Source of the DNA: [Mycobacterium] fortunisiensis
Lineage (GTDB): Bacteria; Actinomycetota; Actinomycetes; Mycobacteriales; Mycobacteriaceae
Assembly: GCF_019050325.1 (NCBI RefSeq)
Contig: NZ_VOMB01000016.1
Coordinates: 1 to 64,000, forward strand
Reading direction: 5' to 3'
Length of the DNA stretch: 64,000 nucleotides
Positions 8,189-16,782 of the stretch are shown in pieces (position 1 is the stretch's first letter; every line of letters begins with the position of its first letter). Both the position numbers and the translations under genes were made by a program. The notes beneath the pieces are model-generated. The model made no database searches and was not told the origin of the DNA. It saw nothing but the letters and a program-made list of their open reading frames with translations.

Positions 8189-9060
8189 CCACCACCGCAG
8201 TCACCGAACACACCGTGACAGTCGCTGGCCGGGCCATCTTCTACGCCGAAGCCGGCACCGGACCCGCGGTAGTCATGCTGCACGGTGGCGGCCCCGGTGC
8301 CTCGGGGGTGTCCAACTACGGCCGCAATATCGAGGCTCTCGCGGCGCATTTCCGGGTCATCGTGCCGGATATGCCCGGCTATGGGCGCTCGGCCAAGGGG
8401 ATCGACAAGGCTGATCCGTTCGGGTTCCTCGCCGACATGATCCGTGGTCTGCTCGACGAACTGGGCATCGAGACAGCGCATCTGATCGGCAATTCCTACG
8501 GCGGCGCAGCGGCATTGCGGTTGGCGCTGGACGCCCCGCACCGCGTCGGCAAGCTGGTGCTGATGGGCCCCGGCGGTATCGGCACCACTCGCGGCTTGCC
8601 GACCGCGGGTCTGGGCAGCCTGCTGTCCTACTACACCGGTGGCGGTCCCAGCCGTGAGAAGCTGGGCACCTTCATCCGCAATTATCTGGTATACGACGGC
8701 AGTTCGGTGCCCGACGAGCTGATCGACCTGCGGTACCGAGCGTCCGTCGATCCCGAGGTGGTCGCCGATCCACCGTTGACCCGGCCGTCGGGACCGAAGG
8801 CCTTGCGCACGCTGTGGCGCATGGACCTCACCCGCGACCGCCGGCTCAAGCACCTGCAGACCCCCACGCTGATCCTGTGGGGCCGTGACGACAAGGTGAA
8901 CCGGCCGGCCGGTGGCCCGATGCTGCTCAACGCCATGCCGAACGCCGAACTGGTGATGACCTCGCACACCGGCCACTGGATGCAGTGGGAGCGTTCCGAG
9001 TTCTTCAATGAACTCGTCACCGAGTTTCTCGGCCAGAACTCGAAGCTCGCGCATGTCTAG
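8185..9060 (+). CDS. Alpha/beta hydrolase, meta-cleavage product hydrolase (MhpC/BphD/HsaD-like)
   Basis: A 291-residue alpha/beta hydrolase. The oxyanion segment HGGGPGASG is at residues 33-41, the nucleophile Ser104 in GNSYGG, the acid Asp235 or Asp236 in WGRDDKV and the base His264 in HTGHWMQ. The HGGGPGASG signature is typical of C-C bond hydrolases that split ring-cleavage products of catechols into a dienoate and an acid. The ATG at 8185 overlaps the hydroxylase stop by 4 bp. Together with its neighbours it forms the hydroxylase-dioxygenase-hydrolase core of a meta pathway. Confidence 0.9.
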   Translation: MTTTAVTEHTVTVAGRAIFYAEAGTGPAVVMLHGGGPGASGVSNYGRNIEALAAHFRVIVPDMPGYGRSAKGIDKADPFGFLADMIRGLLDELGIETAHLIGNSYGGAAALRLALDAPHRVGKLVLMGPGGIGTTRGLPTAGLGSLLSYYTGGGPSREKLGTFIRNYLVYDGSSVPDELIDLRYRASVDPEVVADPPLTRPSGPKALRTLWRMDLTRDRRLKHLQTPTLILWGRDDKVNRPAGGPMLLNAMPNAELVMTSHTGHWMQWERSEFFNELVTEFLGQNSKLAHV

Positions 9061-10054
9061 CGTGTTCGGCAACGTCCACCTCGGCTATGTCGTCATCGAA
9101 ACCGAGAAGTTCGGCGATTGGCGGTGTTTCGGCCGCGACGGCGTTGGCCTACACGTCGACGACGCACTGCCCGATGTCCTTCGGTTCCGGCTCGACGAGA
9201 ATCAGTGCCGGTTTCTGCTGCAACGCGGACCGGCCGAGGATGTCACGGCGCTCGGGTGGCAGATCGACGATCACGACACGTTCGACGACATCGTCGGACG
9301 TGTCGTGCGGCACGGCGTGCCGGTCAGCGAGGGAAGCGCGGAAGAGGCCGCGCTGCGTGGAGTGGAGCGGCTCGTGCGGTTCCCTGGCCCCAACGGGTTG
9401 ACGCAGGAGATCTTCACCCGGGCCTGCTCCGCCGTCACACCACTGCGGATGACCGTGCGCGGCGGGTTCGTGACCGGTGACTGCGGTATCGGGCACGTCG
9501 CGATCACCACGAAGAAGCCGCAACAGATGCGGGGCTACTACAACACCGTGTTCGATGCCCGACTGTCCGATTTCATCGACGAGACGATCAGCGGCGTCAA
9601 GGTCAAGATCCGGTTCCTGCGGGTCAACCAGCGCCACCACTCGGTGGCCATCGCCTCGGTGAACCGCCTGCCCGTCAACCCGATCCGCACCCGCGTCCAG
9701 CACCTCAACATCCAGGTCGCCGACCTCGACGATATGACCACGTCCTACCAGCGGATCAAGGAACTCGGTTTCGGTATGGCGCTGGGAGTCGGGCAGCACA
9801 CCAACGATCGGGAACTGTCCTATTACGCGATGACCCCATCGGGGTTTGAATGGGAGGTGGGGTGGAATCCTCTGGTCGTCGACGAGACGACCTGGGAGCC
9901 CACCACCCACCAGGGCATCAGCATCTGGGGCCACACTCCGGAAGGGCAGACGATCATCGACAAGCTCGCCCAGTTCAAGACCGGGGCCCGCTCGCTGCTG
10001 CGGCGTGAGGACAGCGTCGTGGCACTGGCCGGTGCCGGCATCGCCGACAACTAG
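9053..10054 (+). CDS. Extradiol ring-cleavage dioxygenase (BphC/HsaC type, VOC fold)
   Basis: A 333-residue two-domain type I extradiol dioxygenase. The Fe(II) ligands of the 2-His-1-carboxylate triad are visible: His148 (GIGHVAIT), His217 (VQHLNIQV) and Glu268 (FEWEVGW). It opens a catechol ring next to the hydroxyl groups, yielding the substrate of the hydrolase encoded just upstream. The ATG at 9053 overlaps the hydrolase gene by 8 bp; an upstream in-frame ATG at 9008 would overlap far more. Full length and all metal ligands are intact. Confidence 0.93.
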   Translation: MSSVFGNVHLGYVVIETEKFGDWRCFGRDGVGLHVDDALPDVLRFRLDENQCRFLLQRGPAEDVTALGWQIDDHDTFDDIVGRVVRHGVPVSEGSAEEAALRGVERLVRFPGPNGLTQEIFTRACSAVTPLRMTVRGGFVTGDCGIGHVAITTKKPQQMRGYYNTVFDARLSDFIDETISGVKVKIRFLRVNQRHHSVAIASVNRLPVNPIRTRVQHLNIQVADLDDMTTSYQRIKELGFGMALGVGQHTNDRELSYYAMTPSGFEWEVGWNPLVVDETTWEPTTHQGISIWGHTPEGQTIIDKLAQFKTGARSLLRREDSVVALAGAGIADN

Positions 10055-10064
10055 GGAGGAAATC

Positions 10065-11096
10065 ATGAACCGCATCGACACCCATCACCATATGATTCCG
10101 CCCATCTACCGAAAGGCGTTGCAGCAGGCCGGTATTGACGAGGCCGGCGGGCGGGCGATGCCCGACTGGAGCCCGGAAGGCTCATTGCACACCATGGCCG
10201 AACTCGACGTCGCCACCGCGGTGCTGTCGGTCTCCACCCCGGGAACGACCTTCTTGCAGAACCCCGCCGACGCCGCCGCACTGGCCACCGACGTCAACGA
10301 CTACGGTGCCGAGCTGGTGGCATCCCGGCCGGACCGGTTCGGATTCTTCGCCACCGTGCCGATGCCCCATGTCGACGCTGCTGTCGCCGAGTCGGTGCGT
10401 GCACTCGACCAGCTCAACGCCGACGGCATCGTGTTGCTGGCCAACAATTCCGGAACCTATCTCGGAGAGGACGGCCAGGACGACCTATGGGCTGCTCTCG
10501 ACGCCCGGTCCGCGGTGGTGTTCATCCACCCGGCGGACCTGCCCGGTCCGGCGGTGCCCGGTGTGGTTCCGTTCGCCGCGGATTTTCTGCTCGACACCAC
10601 CCGTGCGGCGTACCTGTTGGTGCGTAACGGGGTACGGCGCAAGTACCCGAACATCAAATTCATCCTCAGCCACGCCGGCGGGTTCGTGCCGTATGCCTCG
10701 CACCGGATGGCGGTGGCCATCATGGGGGATACCGGCCGCAGCCCGGCCGACAGTCTCGACGACTTCGCGAGCTTCTACTTCGACACCGCGCTGTCGTCCA
10801 GCGCCGCCGCGTTACCCACCCTGCTGGCGTTCGCCAAGCCCGGCCACATCACCTTCGGTTCCGATTGGCCGTTCGCCCCGCTGCCCGCAAGCCAGCTGTT
10901 CGCCGCGGGCCTGGACACCTACGCCGGGCTGAACGCCCAGGCACACAACGAGATCGACCGGACCAATGCCCTGGCGTTGTTTCCACGGCTCGGTATCGCT
11001 CCGGCACCGCCGAGTCCGTCCCCGTTGGATCAGGTGAGACACCAAGCGACCCGCGCGGTGATGCGCGGGGTGGCCCGGCTCATCAACACCAGATGA
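10065..11096 (+). CDS. Amidohydrolase-family protein (ACMSD-like decarboxylase/hydrolase)
   Basis: A 343-residue amidohydrolase-2 protein. Metal-binding residues are visible in IDTHHHMIPP (His-x-His), in HPADLPG, in SHAGGFVPY and in the aspartate of FGSDWPF. Relatives include aminocarboxymuconate-semialdehyde and resorcylate decarboxylases as well as lactone hydrolases. The start ATG at 10065 follows a strong GGGAGGAAA ribosome-binding site, 10 bp after the dioxygenase. Its position inside a meta-cleavage operon suggests that it removes a carboxyl group or opens a ring of a pathway intermediate; which one is unknown. Confidence 0.83.
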   Translation: MNRIDTHHHMIPPIYRKALQQAGIDEAGGRAMPDWSPEGSLHTMAELDVATAVLSVSTPGTTFLQNPADAAALATDVNDYGAELVASRPDRFGFFATVPMPHVDAAVAESVRALDQLNADGIVLLANNSGTYLGEDGQDDLWAALDARSAVVFIHPADLPGPAVPGVVPFAADFLLDTTRAAYLLVRNGVRRKYPNIKFILSHAGGFVPYASHRMAVAIMGDTGRSPADSLDDFASFYFDTALSSSAAALPTLLAFAKPGHITFGSDWPFAPLPASQLFAAGLDTYAGLNAQAHNEIDRTNALALFPRLGIAPAPPSPSPLDQVRHQATRAVMRGVARLINTR

Positions 11097-11117
11097 GCGG
11101 GCTCTGAAACACCGAAA

Positions 11118-11163
11118 CTGAATCCAGGGACGAAATCACCGCCGATTTCGTCCCTGGATTCAG
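11118..11163. terminator. Perfect 20-bp hairpin between convergent genes
   Basis: CTGAATCCAGGGACGAAATC (11118-11137), a 6-nt loop and the exact reverse complement (11144-11163). It lies between the amidohydrolase stop (11096) and the stop of the minus-strand acyl-CoA dehydrogenase (11209). There is no T-tract, as is common in mycobacteria. It most likely serves as a bidirectional terminator or mRNA 3' stabiliser. Confidence 0.7.
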
Positions 11164-11208
11164 CCTCGGCGCGGGTGCGGCCCTTCAGGTCCGCGCTCAG
11201 GACCGACC

Positions 11209-12351
11209 TCAGGCACGGGTCAGCTCCGCGTAACGGCCGACGTGGTAGTCGCTCGAGCCGAACTCGTACTGAACCGCGGTGAGGCGCTTGAAGTAGTGCC
11301 CGATCGCGAGTTCCTCGGTCATACCCATGCCGCCGTGCAACTGCACGGAGTTCTGTCCGACGAACCGTGCTGCCCGGCCGATGGTGGCCTTGGCCGCCGA
11401 AACCGCCTTGGCCCGTTGCGCGGGTTCGGCATCGAGGTTCAGCACGGCGAGATAGACCGCGGCCGAAGCCTGTTCGACCTCCATGTGCATGTCGACCATG
11501 CGGTGCTGCAGCGCCTGGAAGCTGCCGATCGGCAGGCCGAACTGCTGGCGTTGTTTGCAGTACTCGACCGTGTCGGCCAGCACCTTGCGCATGCCGCCCA
11601 CGGCCTCGGCGCACACCGCCGCGGCGCCTTCATCGCGGGCCAGTTCGAGTGACGCCCAGGCCTGGCCCTCGGCGCCCAAGAGTGCCCCGGCCGGCAGTCG
11701 GACGTTCTCGAAGGTCAGGTCCGAGGCCCGGCGGTCGTCGACCGTGCGGTACTGGTGCGCGGTGAATCCTGTTGTCAGCGTGGAGGTGTCGACCAGGAAC
11801 AGGGAGATCCCGTCGGTGTCGGCACGTTCCCCCGAGGTACGTGCCGTCACCAACAGGTGGCCGGCCAACGGCGCGCTGACGGCCATCACCTTCGAGCCGG
11901 TGAGCACCCACTCGTCACCGTCGCGACGGGCGGTGGTGGACACGTCGCGCAGGTTGTACCCGGAGGTCGGCTCGGTGGCCGCCAGGGCCACGACGGCCGA
12001 CCCCGCGACGACGTCCTCCAGCAGGGCCGCGGCCGCCGCGTCACCGGACCGGTGCAGCAGTCCGCCGGCCACCACCACGGCGTCCACGAACGGCTCGATC
12101 ACCAGGGCGTGGCCCAATGCCTCGGCGATGATCATGGTTTCGACCGGTCCGCCGCCGATGCCGCCGGCCGCTTCGGGCAGGGTGGCGCCCAGGATGCCCA
12201 GTTCGTCGGCGAATCCGCGCCAGATCTCGGGCTGCCATCCCGGCCCGGTCTTGGCTGCCGCGCGGCTGGAGGCCAGGTCATAACGACTGGCCAAGAACTT
12301 GGTCAGCCCGTCGCGCAGCAGTTCCTGTTCGTTGGTCAGGTTGAAGTCCAT
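11209..12351 (-). CDS. Acyl-CoA dehydrogenase, probable small-type subunit of a heteromeric FadE
   Basis: A 380-residue acyl-CoA dehydrogenase fold. FAD-contact segments are visible (CKQRQQFGLPIGSFQ near residue 270 and VQLHGGMGMTEE near 340). The C-terminal position that carries the catalytic Glu in short-chain enzymes (YEGTSEIQ) is not conserved here (YEFGSSDYH). The gene overlaps the second dehydrogenase gene at base 12351, so the two are translated together. This matches the alpha2beta2 FadE enzymes of mycobacteria, often used on steroid side chains or other bulky acyl-CoAs. The substrate is unknown. Confidence 0.87.
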   Translation of the reverse strand: MDFNLTNEQELLRDGLTKFLASRYDLASSRAAAKTGPGWQPEIWRGFADELGILGATLPEAAGGIGGGPVETMIIAEALGHALVIEPFVDAVVVAGGLLHRSGDAAAAALLEDVVAGSAVVALAATEPTSGYNLRDVSTTARRDGDEWVLTGSKVMAVSAPLAGHLLVTARTSGERADTDGISLFLVDTSTLTTGFTAHQYRTVDDRRASDLTFENVRLPAGALLGAEGQAWASLELARDEGAAAVCAEAVGGMRKVLADTVEYCKQRQQFGLPIGSFQALQHRMVDMHMEVEQASAAVYLAVLNLDAEPAQRAKAVSAAKATIGRAARFVGQNSVQLHGGMGMTEELAIGHYFKRLTAVQYEFGSSDYHVGRYAELTRA

Positions 12352-13583
12352 CAGAGCCCCAGTTCTGCCTTGGCGAGGATGTTTCGCTGAATTTCGTTGC
12401 TACCGGCATAGATTGAGCCGGCCCGGTCGTTGAAGTAGCGCAGCGGGGCGACGGCCTGCCACGGCGCTCCGCTGTGATAGCCGTCGGCCGGCGGCTCGTA
12501 CTCGGCCACCGGGCCGCCCGGGCAGGTGGCGTGCGGTTGGTAGGCGCGTCCGAGTGGACCGGCAGCCTCCATGGACAGTTCGGTCAGGGTTTGGCTCAGT
12601 TCGGTGCTGAGGATCTTCAGCATCGACGAGGCGGTGCCGGGGTGGCCGCCCTCGGCCGCTGCCGCCAGCACCTGGTATTCCAGGATTTCCAACACGTCGG
12701 TGCGGAGCCGGGCGTCTGCGAGCCGGCGGCTGAAGCCTGGATCGTCGATCAGGAGGCCACCGCCCGGTCCGGGCATTTCGGTGGCGACCGCCGAGATTTC
12801 ATCGCCCAGCACCTGCAGTGCCGGCGCGTTGGCACCCCCACCGCGCTCGAACTCCAGCAGATACTTGGCCACGGTCCAGCCGTCGTCGATCGTGCCGATC
12901 ACGTTCGACTTCGGGACCCGGACCTCGTCGAAGAAGACCTGGTTCTGGACCTCTTCGCCGGACGTCATGACCAGTGGCCGGATCTCGATACCGGGGGAGG
13001 TCATGTCGATCAGCACGAACGTGATGCCCTGCTGCTTCTTGGCGCCGCGGGTGGTGCGCACCAGCGCGAACATCCAGTTGGCTTCCTGGGCGTGGGTGGT
13101 CCAGATCTTGCTGCCGGTACAGACCAGGTCGTCACCATCGGACACCGCGGCCATCGACAGCGCGGCCAGGTCCGAGCCGGCCTCGGGCTCGGAGTAGCCC
13201 TGGCAGAAGAACACCTCGCCGGTGAGGATGCCGGGCAGGAAGTAGTCCTTCTGTGCCTGGGTGCCGAACTTGATGATGGCGTGGGCCACCATCCGGATAC
13301 CCATGGGGGACAACGACGGGGCACCGGACAGCGTCGATTCGCGGCTGAAGATGTAGTGCTGCGTCAGGCTCCAGTCGCAGCCGCCGTGTTCGACCGGCCA
13401 GGCCGGCGCCGCCCAGCCACGCTCGTGCAGGATCTGCTGCCAGGCCATGCTGGCCTCGTGATCGGCGTAGACGCTGGTCATCAGCCGGCCGGCGCGGCGG
13501 AGCTCCGGAGTCAGATTCTTGGCGAGAAAGTCGCGAACCTCGTCGCGGAATTCCTGGTCGGTCTTCGACCACTTCAGGTCCAT
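12351..13583 (-). CDS. Acyl-CoA dehydrogenase, partner subunit of a heteromeric FadE
   Basis: A 410-residue acyl-CoA dehydrogenase. The flavin and substrate loops are visible (GYSEPEAGSDLA near residue 130 and GSKIWTTHAQEANWMF near 157). The usual catalytic Glu motif YEGTSEIQ reads YAGSNEIQ, with Ala in place of Glu, as in heteromeric FadE subunits where the base lies elsewhere or in the partner. It is the first gene of a two-gene minus-strand operon. The start ATG at 13583 has modest spacing from an upstream GGGGCAGG. No regulator is adjacent; an unrelated PAS gene diverges from it. Confidence 0.88.
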   Translation of the reverse strand: MDLKWSKTDQEFRDEVRDFLAKNLTPELRRAGRLMTSVYADHEASMAWQQILHERGWAAPAWPVEHGGCDWSLTQHYIFSRESTLSGAPSLSPMGIRMVAHAIIKFGTQAQKDYFLPGILTGEVFFCQGYSEPEAGSDLAALSMAAVSDGDDLVCTGSKIWTTHAQEANWMFALVRTTRGAKKQQGITFVLIDMTSPGIEIRPLVMTSGEEVQNQVFFDEVRVPKSNVIGTIDDGWTVAKYLLEFERGGGANAPALQVLGDEISAVATEMPGPGGGLLIDDPGFSRRLADARLRTDVLEILEYQVLAAAAEGGHPGTASSMLKILSTELSQTLTELSMEAAGPLGRAYQPHATCPGGPVAEYEPPADGYHSGAPWQAVAPLRYFNDRAGSIYAGSNEIQRNILAKAELGL

Positions 13584-13746
13584 GCCTGCCCCTGTCTACT
13601 GGTGTTCGCCCCACAGAGTAAACCTAGTTAGTCAAGTGGTGCAGGCCACCCCGGAGTTGCGTGTCCTGCCGGTCGCCGCACCGGCGTTATCCGGCGTTGC
13701 TGGGTGTCGTGTGAGCCTGGCCCGGGTCACCGGCGATAATGGGGAC

Positions 13747-14157
13747 GTGGAGCGTCGCCAAACCGGTCATACCGATCAGGATCCCCAATCGCCGATGGCG
13801 TTGCTGCAGAACATGCCCGCGCTGGTGATGCTGGAGCGCTTCCCGGTGCCGGTGTTGGCGATCGCCGAAGACGGCACCGTCCTGTTCGCCAACACCGCGT
13901 TCGGGGAGATGGTCGGTCGCGACGCCGACGCCGTCACCGACATGCCGTTTGCTGAGGTGTTCCACTCGCTGCCCGCCGACGGGTCGGCGGTGTCGGTGAT
14001 GCGGGCCAATGCCGGGTTGCTTGTCGATCTGGTCCACCGTGACGGATCGATCGTGCGGGCGCGGATGAGCAAGTCCGCGCTGCTGCGTGGCGACGACCCG
14101 GTGGCGCTGGCGACGTTTCAGGATCTCACCGAGCAGCTGTGGGTCGACGAAATCTAG
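13747..14157 (+). CDS. PAS-domain protein, stand-alone sensor
   Basis: About 136 residues when read from the GTG at 13747; an ATG at 13795 is an alternative and the true start is uncertain. Residues about 30-130 form a PAS fold (PVLAIAEDGTVLFANTAFGE, then MVGRDADAV), ending in QDLTEQ, the typical PAS-to-effector linker, but no effector follows. It may sense a small molecule or redox state and act in trans, for instance with the c-di-GMP enzyme encoded nearby (inference). It is single-gene, divergent from the acyl-CoA dehydrogenase pair and convergent with the TetR gene. Confidence 0.7.
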   Translation: MERRQTGHTDQDPQSPMALLQNMPALVMLERFPVPVLAIAEDGTVLFANTAFGEMVGRDADAVTDMPFAEVFHSLPADGSAVSVMRANAGLLVDLVHRDGSIVRARMSKSALLRGDDPVALATFQDLTEQLWVDEI

Positions 14158-14178
14158 TGTGACAGCCCGGCTTTGACG

Positions 14179-14832
14179 TCAACCCGCGGCGCGGGTCGGC
14201 CGCAGCGATTCGCGGTCGAGGAACTCACGGAAGTAGCCCAGCGATTCGTCGCGGACGATCGCGGGCAATAACAGCTCCCAGGAGCGGGCCACCCGTTCGC
14301 GCAGATCGGTGCCCTTGGCGGTGGCCCGCGAGAGTGCCTCGGCGCCCAGCATGGACCCCAGGATCACCTCGGCGACACCCGCCGCGTCGAGGTGATCCTC
14401 CAGGTCACCCTCGTCGGCGGCCTGGATCAACTGCGCGGTGAGTTCGTCGAGCCAGCTGGTGTAGACGCGGCCGGCCGCCGCATTGATCCCGCTGAAGGTG
14501 CGCAGCAGTTGCATGCCGATCTGCGCGACCTGATCCGAACGGGTGAAGTCGGCCACTACGAACAGTCCGTGGATGGTGTTCTCCAACGCCGGCGAGGACG
14601 ATCCGGTGATCGTCCGGAACACCCCGAGCATGGCTGCGCCGCCCTCGTCGATGATCGCCTCGGCCAGGGACTCCTTGGAATCGAAGTGGTAGTACAGCGC
14701 GCCTTTGGTCATCTCCGCGCGCGTGATGATGTCGCCGAGACCGGTTGCCGGATAGCCACGTTCATTGAACAGGTCGACGGCGGCGGCGATGATCTTCTGC
14801 CGGGTCAGCTCGGATCGCGCCTGGCGTGCCAT
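14179..14832 (-). CDS. TetR-family regulator, gamma-butyrolactone-receptor-like (second of tandem pair)
   Basis: A 217-residue TetR protein starting MARQARSELTRQKI. The helix-turn-helix region includes ITRAEMTKGALYYHFDSKES. The wording TKGALYYHFxSKExLA is typical of the ScbR/ArpA subgroup that binds gamma-butyrolactone-type signals in actinomycetes. The ATG overlaps the stop of the upstream TetR gene by one base (TGATG), so the two regulators are translationally coupled. It is transcribed away from the FAD protein and toward the PAS gene. The ligand is unknown; similarity to signal receptors is a reading of the motif, not proof. Confidence 0.82.
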   Translation of the reverse strand: MARQARSELTRQKIIAAAVDLFNERGYPATGLGDIITRAEMTKGALYYHFDSKESLAEAIIDEGGAAMLGVFRTITGSSSPALENTIHGLFVVADFTRSDQVAQIGMQLLRTFSGINAAAGRVYTSWLDELTAQLIQAADEGDLEDHLDAAGVAEVILGSMLGAEALSRATAKGTDLRERVARSWELLLPAIVRDESLGYFREFLDRESLRPTRAAG

Positions 14833-15518
14833 CAGGTCTCCCCGGATCCGTGCGGGCGCAGCGGTGCGGCCTTCTTGATGCCCACCGCGGTGCGTCGCCG
14901 GATGAACTGCTCCAGATAGCCGAGCCGCGGCGGCACGACGAACCCCGGAAGTGCCAGCCGCCAACTGTGCTCGAGATCGGTGAGGAACTGCACGGGATCA
15001 TCGAGGTCGCGGATCTGGCGGGTGCCCAGGTGTGTCGACACCAGTAACCGGGAGACTGCCTCCGGGTCGGTTTCGGTGGTGAAATCGCCTTCCCCGATGG
15101 CCCGTTTGGCGACGTCGGCATAGCCGCGCACCCAGGAATCCAGCACGCGCGCTCCCAGCCCGTCAGTCCGTCCGATCGACTCGACGAGGTTCAGGCAGGC
15201 ACGCGCCATCGGGTTGCCGATGTCCTCGGCGGCCACCAGACAGCACAGGTCGAACAGCGTCTCCGCCCCCGACAGGTTGCGGGCCAGAATGTCCTCGACC
15301 GACTGATGCGCCAGGGCGGTCCGATACTCGACGATCGAGACCGCGAGGGCGTGCTTGGAGCGGAAATGGAAGTACAGCGCGCCTTTGGTGACCGTGGCAT
15401 CGGCCAGGATGTCGTCAAGGCTGACCAGGTTGTACGGCGTATGGGCGAACTGTCTCGCCGCCGCCTGCAGAATCTGGAGACGGGTCAGCTCTGCTCGTCG
15501 GTCGAGCTGCTCGGTCAC
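14832..15518 (-). CDS. TetR-family regulator, gamma-butyrolactone-receptor-like (first of tandem pair)
   Basis: About 228 residues from the GTG at 15518, which follows GGAAGG with good spacing; the open frame extends further upstream to 15740 without better start signals. The N-terminal segment TEQLDRRAELTRLQILQAAA and the recognition helix ATVTKGALYFHFRSKHALA again resemble the ScbR/ArpA subgroup. The partner gene follows with a 1-bp overlap, so the proteins may form a heterodimer or respond to related signals. The divergent neighbour is a short FAD protein. Confidence 0.8.
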   Translation of the reverse strand: MTEQLDRRAELTRLQILQAAARQFAHTPYNLVSLDDILADATVTKGALYFHFRSKHALAVSIVEYRTALAHQSVEDILARNLSGAETLFDLCCLVAAEDIGNPMARACLNLVESIGRTDGLGARVLDSWVRGYADVAKRAIGEGDFTTETDPEAVSRLLVSTHLGTRQIRDLDDPVQFLTDLEHSWRLALPGFVVPPRLGYLEQFIRRRTAVGIKKAAPLRPHGSGET

Positions 15519-15888
15519 CACGGGCCTTCCTGACGCTGACGATCCGGTGGCGGGGTTCTCGTCTGCCGTTCCATCTGTCGTTTCCTCGGTGGCGCCACCA
15601 ACAGACTCAAAGTATTCGCCGTCCGTGCATATCATTCTAAAGGTATGTATCGTGCGTAGAGTGATAACTCCTGGTTCGTCGCGCGCTGCCCGCCGGCCGG
15701 CGGTGTCCGACTCGGTCGTGAGCGCCGCAGCGACTGCCAAGGGTTATCGTGGAAACGTTGCCATGGCCTGCACCGGCAATCCCCCTCGAATCCCGGTGTG
15801 GGCCGTGGCAACCCCAATTTCTACGGATACGACCAGGCGATTTACCTGGGATAACTGTCGATCGGCCCGCCTGGAGTGTCGCTAGCAA
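15519..15888. other. Divergent intergenic region with an AT-rich segment
   Basis: This gap separates the tandem TetR operon from the FAD protein. If the upstream TetR started earlier (for example ATG 15635) it would be shorter. The only notable element is an AT-rich stretch at 15629-15650 containing AGGTATGTAT (reverse strand ATACATACCT), which resembles half of the autoregulatory elements bound by ScbR/ArpA-type receptors; the other half-site is poor. The rest of the gap shows no repeat, RNA gene or ORF that I can support. Confidence 0.35.
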
Positions 15889-16782
15889 ATGTGGGATGAC
15901 GAGGTCGATGTCGTTTGCTGTGGCTCCGGCTTCGGAGCGATGGCCGTCGCCGTGGCGGCAGCCGCTGCCGGGCTCGACGTGCACATCGCGGGGTCGGCAC
16001 CCACTGGTGGCACACAGCCGCACCCAGCGTCGTGGCTGGGCGCAGGTATCTCCGATCCCGAGACCCGTGATTACTTCGACGCGCTGTCAGCCGACCTGCT
16101 ACCGGGCGCCGAGATCGAGTGCGACGCTGAACTCGCGGCCCGGGTGGTCAGTGACGGGCCCCCGCGATCCCGACGGGGCCGGATCGCGCCGTTCTTTGGG
16201 GCCCGGCTGGGGCAGTGGGCGCAGACTTGCCTGTCGTCTCCCTACGGGGTGCTCTACACGCGTTTGGCGGACCGCGGGACGACGTCGATGACGACCCGCA
16301 CCGGGGAAGAGATCGCCGTGGCGCTGCTGGGCGCACTCGAGACCGATGGTCCCGCAACGTCCGCGACTTTGGGGCAGTGGTTGTCGACGCAGGTGGCCGA
16401 GCACCAGATCCCGGTGTCGGACAGCGGCACATTGCAGCGCCTCGTCTTCGAGGAGGGGCAGGTGATCGGCGCCGTCATCGATACCGCCGATGGGCCGTTG
16501 GCCCTACGGGCTCGACACGGCGTGGCGGTGTCGACCGAACCTCGTGGCAGCGCGCCGGTCTCGACGGACGGACAGCTCATCTCGGATCAGCCGGTGCAGG
16601 TTGGTCTGGTCGGATACAACGCCAGCAGATTTGGCCGGGTGGAGCTGCTGCAGGTCGAGGCGGACGGAGCCCAACCGGAGTATTGCAGTTCCGGTGGGCG
16701 ACCTGACTCGCGCCGTGAGTCGGGACGCTCACCGACGCGGCGCGGCCGAGAAATGCACCGGCACCCGCCCTTTGGCCAATAG
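15889..16782 (+). CDS. Short FAD-binding protein, ketosteroid-dehydrogenase/fumarate-reductase-like N-terminus
   Basis: 297 residues. The N-terminus VDVVCCGSGFGAMAVAVAAA has the GxGxxA dinucleotide fold (residues 12-17) seen in FAD-dependent 3-ketosteroid dehydrogenases and fumarate reductases, which are usually about 500 residues or more. The second half lacks their catalytic segments, and the last 25 residues are Arg-rich and low-complexity, overlapping the convergent dcpA gene by 54 bp. It may be a truncated or frame-shifted relic, or a compact FAD protein of its own. The ATG at 15889 has no strong ribosome-binding site. Confidence 0.6.
   Translation: MWDDEVDVVCCGSGFGAMAVAVAAAAAGLDVHIAGSAPTGGTQPHPASWLGAGISDPETRDYFDALSADLLPGAEIECDAELAARVVSDGPPRSRRGRIAPFFGARLGQWAQTCLSSPYGVLYTRLADRGTTSMTTRTGEEIAVALLGALETDGPATSATLGQWLSTQVAEHQIPVSDSGTLQRLVFEEGQVIGAVIDTADGPLALRARHGVAVSTEPRGSAPVSTDGQLISDQPVQVGLVGYNASRFGRVELLQVEADGAQPEYCSSGGRPDSRRESGRSPTRRGREMHRHPPFGQ

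Noticed and set aside
13611..13640. KstR-like operator near AAACCTAGTTAG upstream of the FadE pair
   Set aside because: The AAC and GTT halves are three bases apart instead of two and the flanks do not match the KstR pattern, so it was not called.
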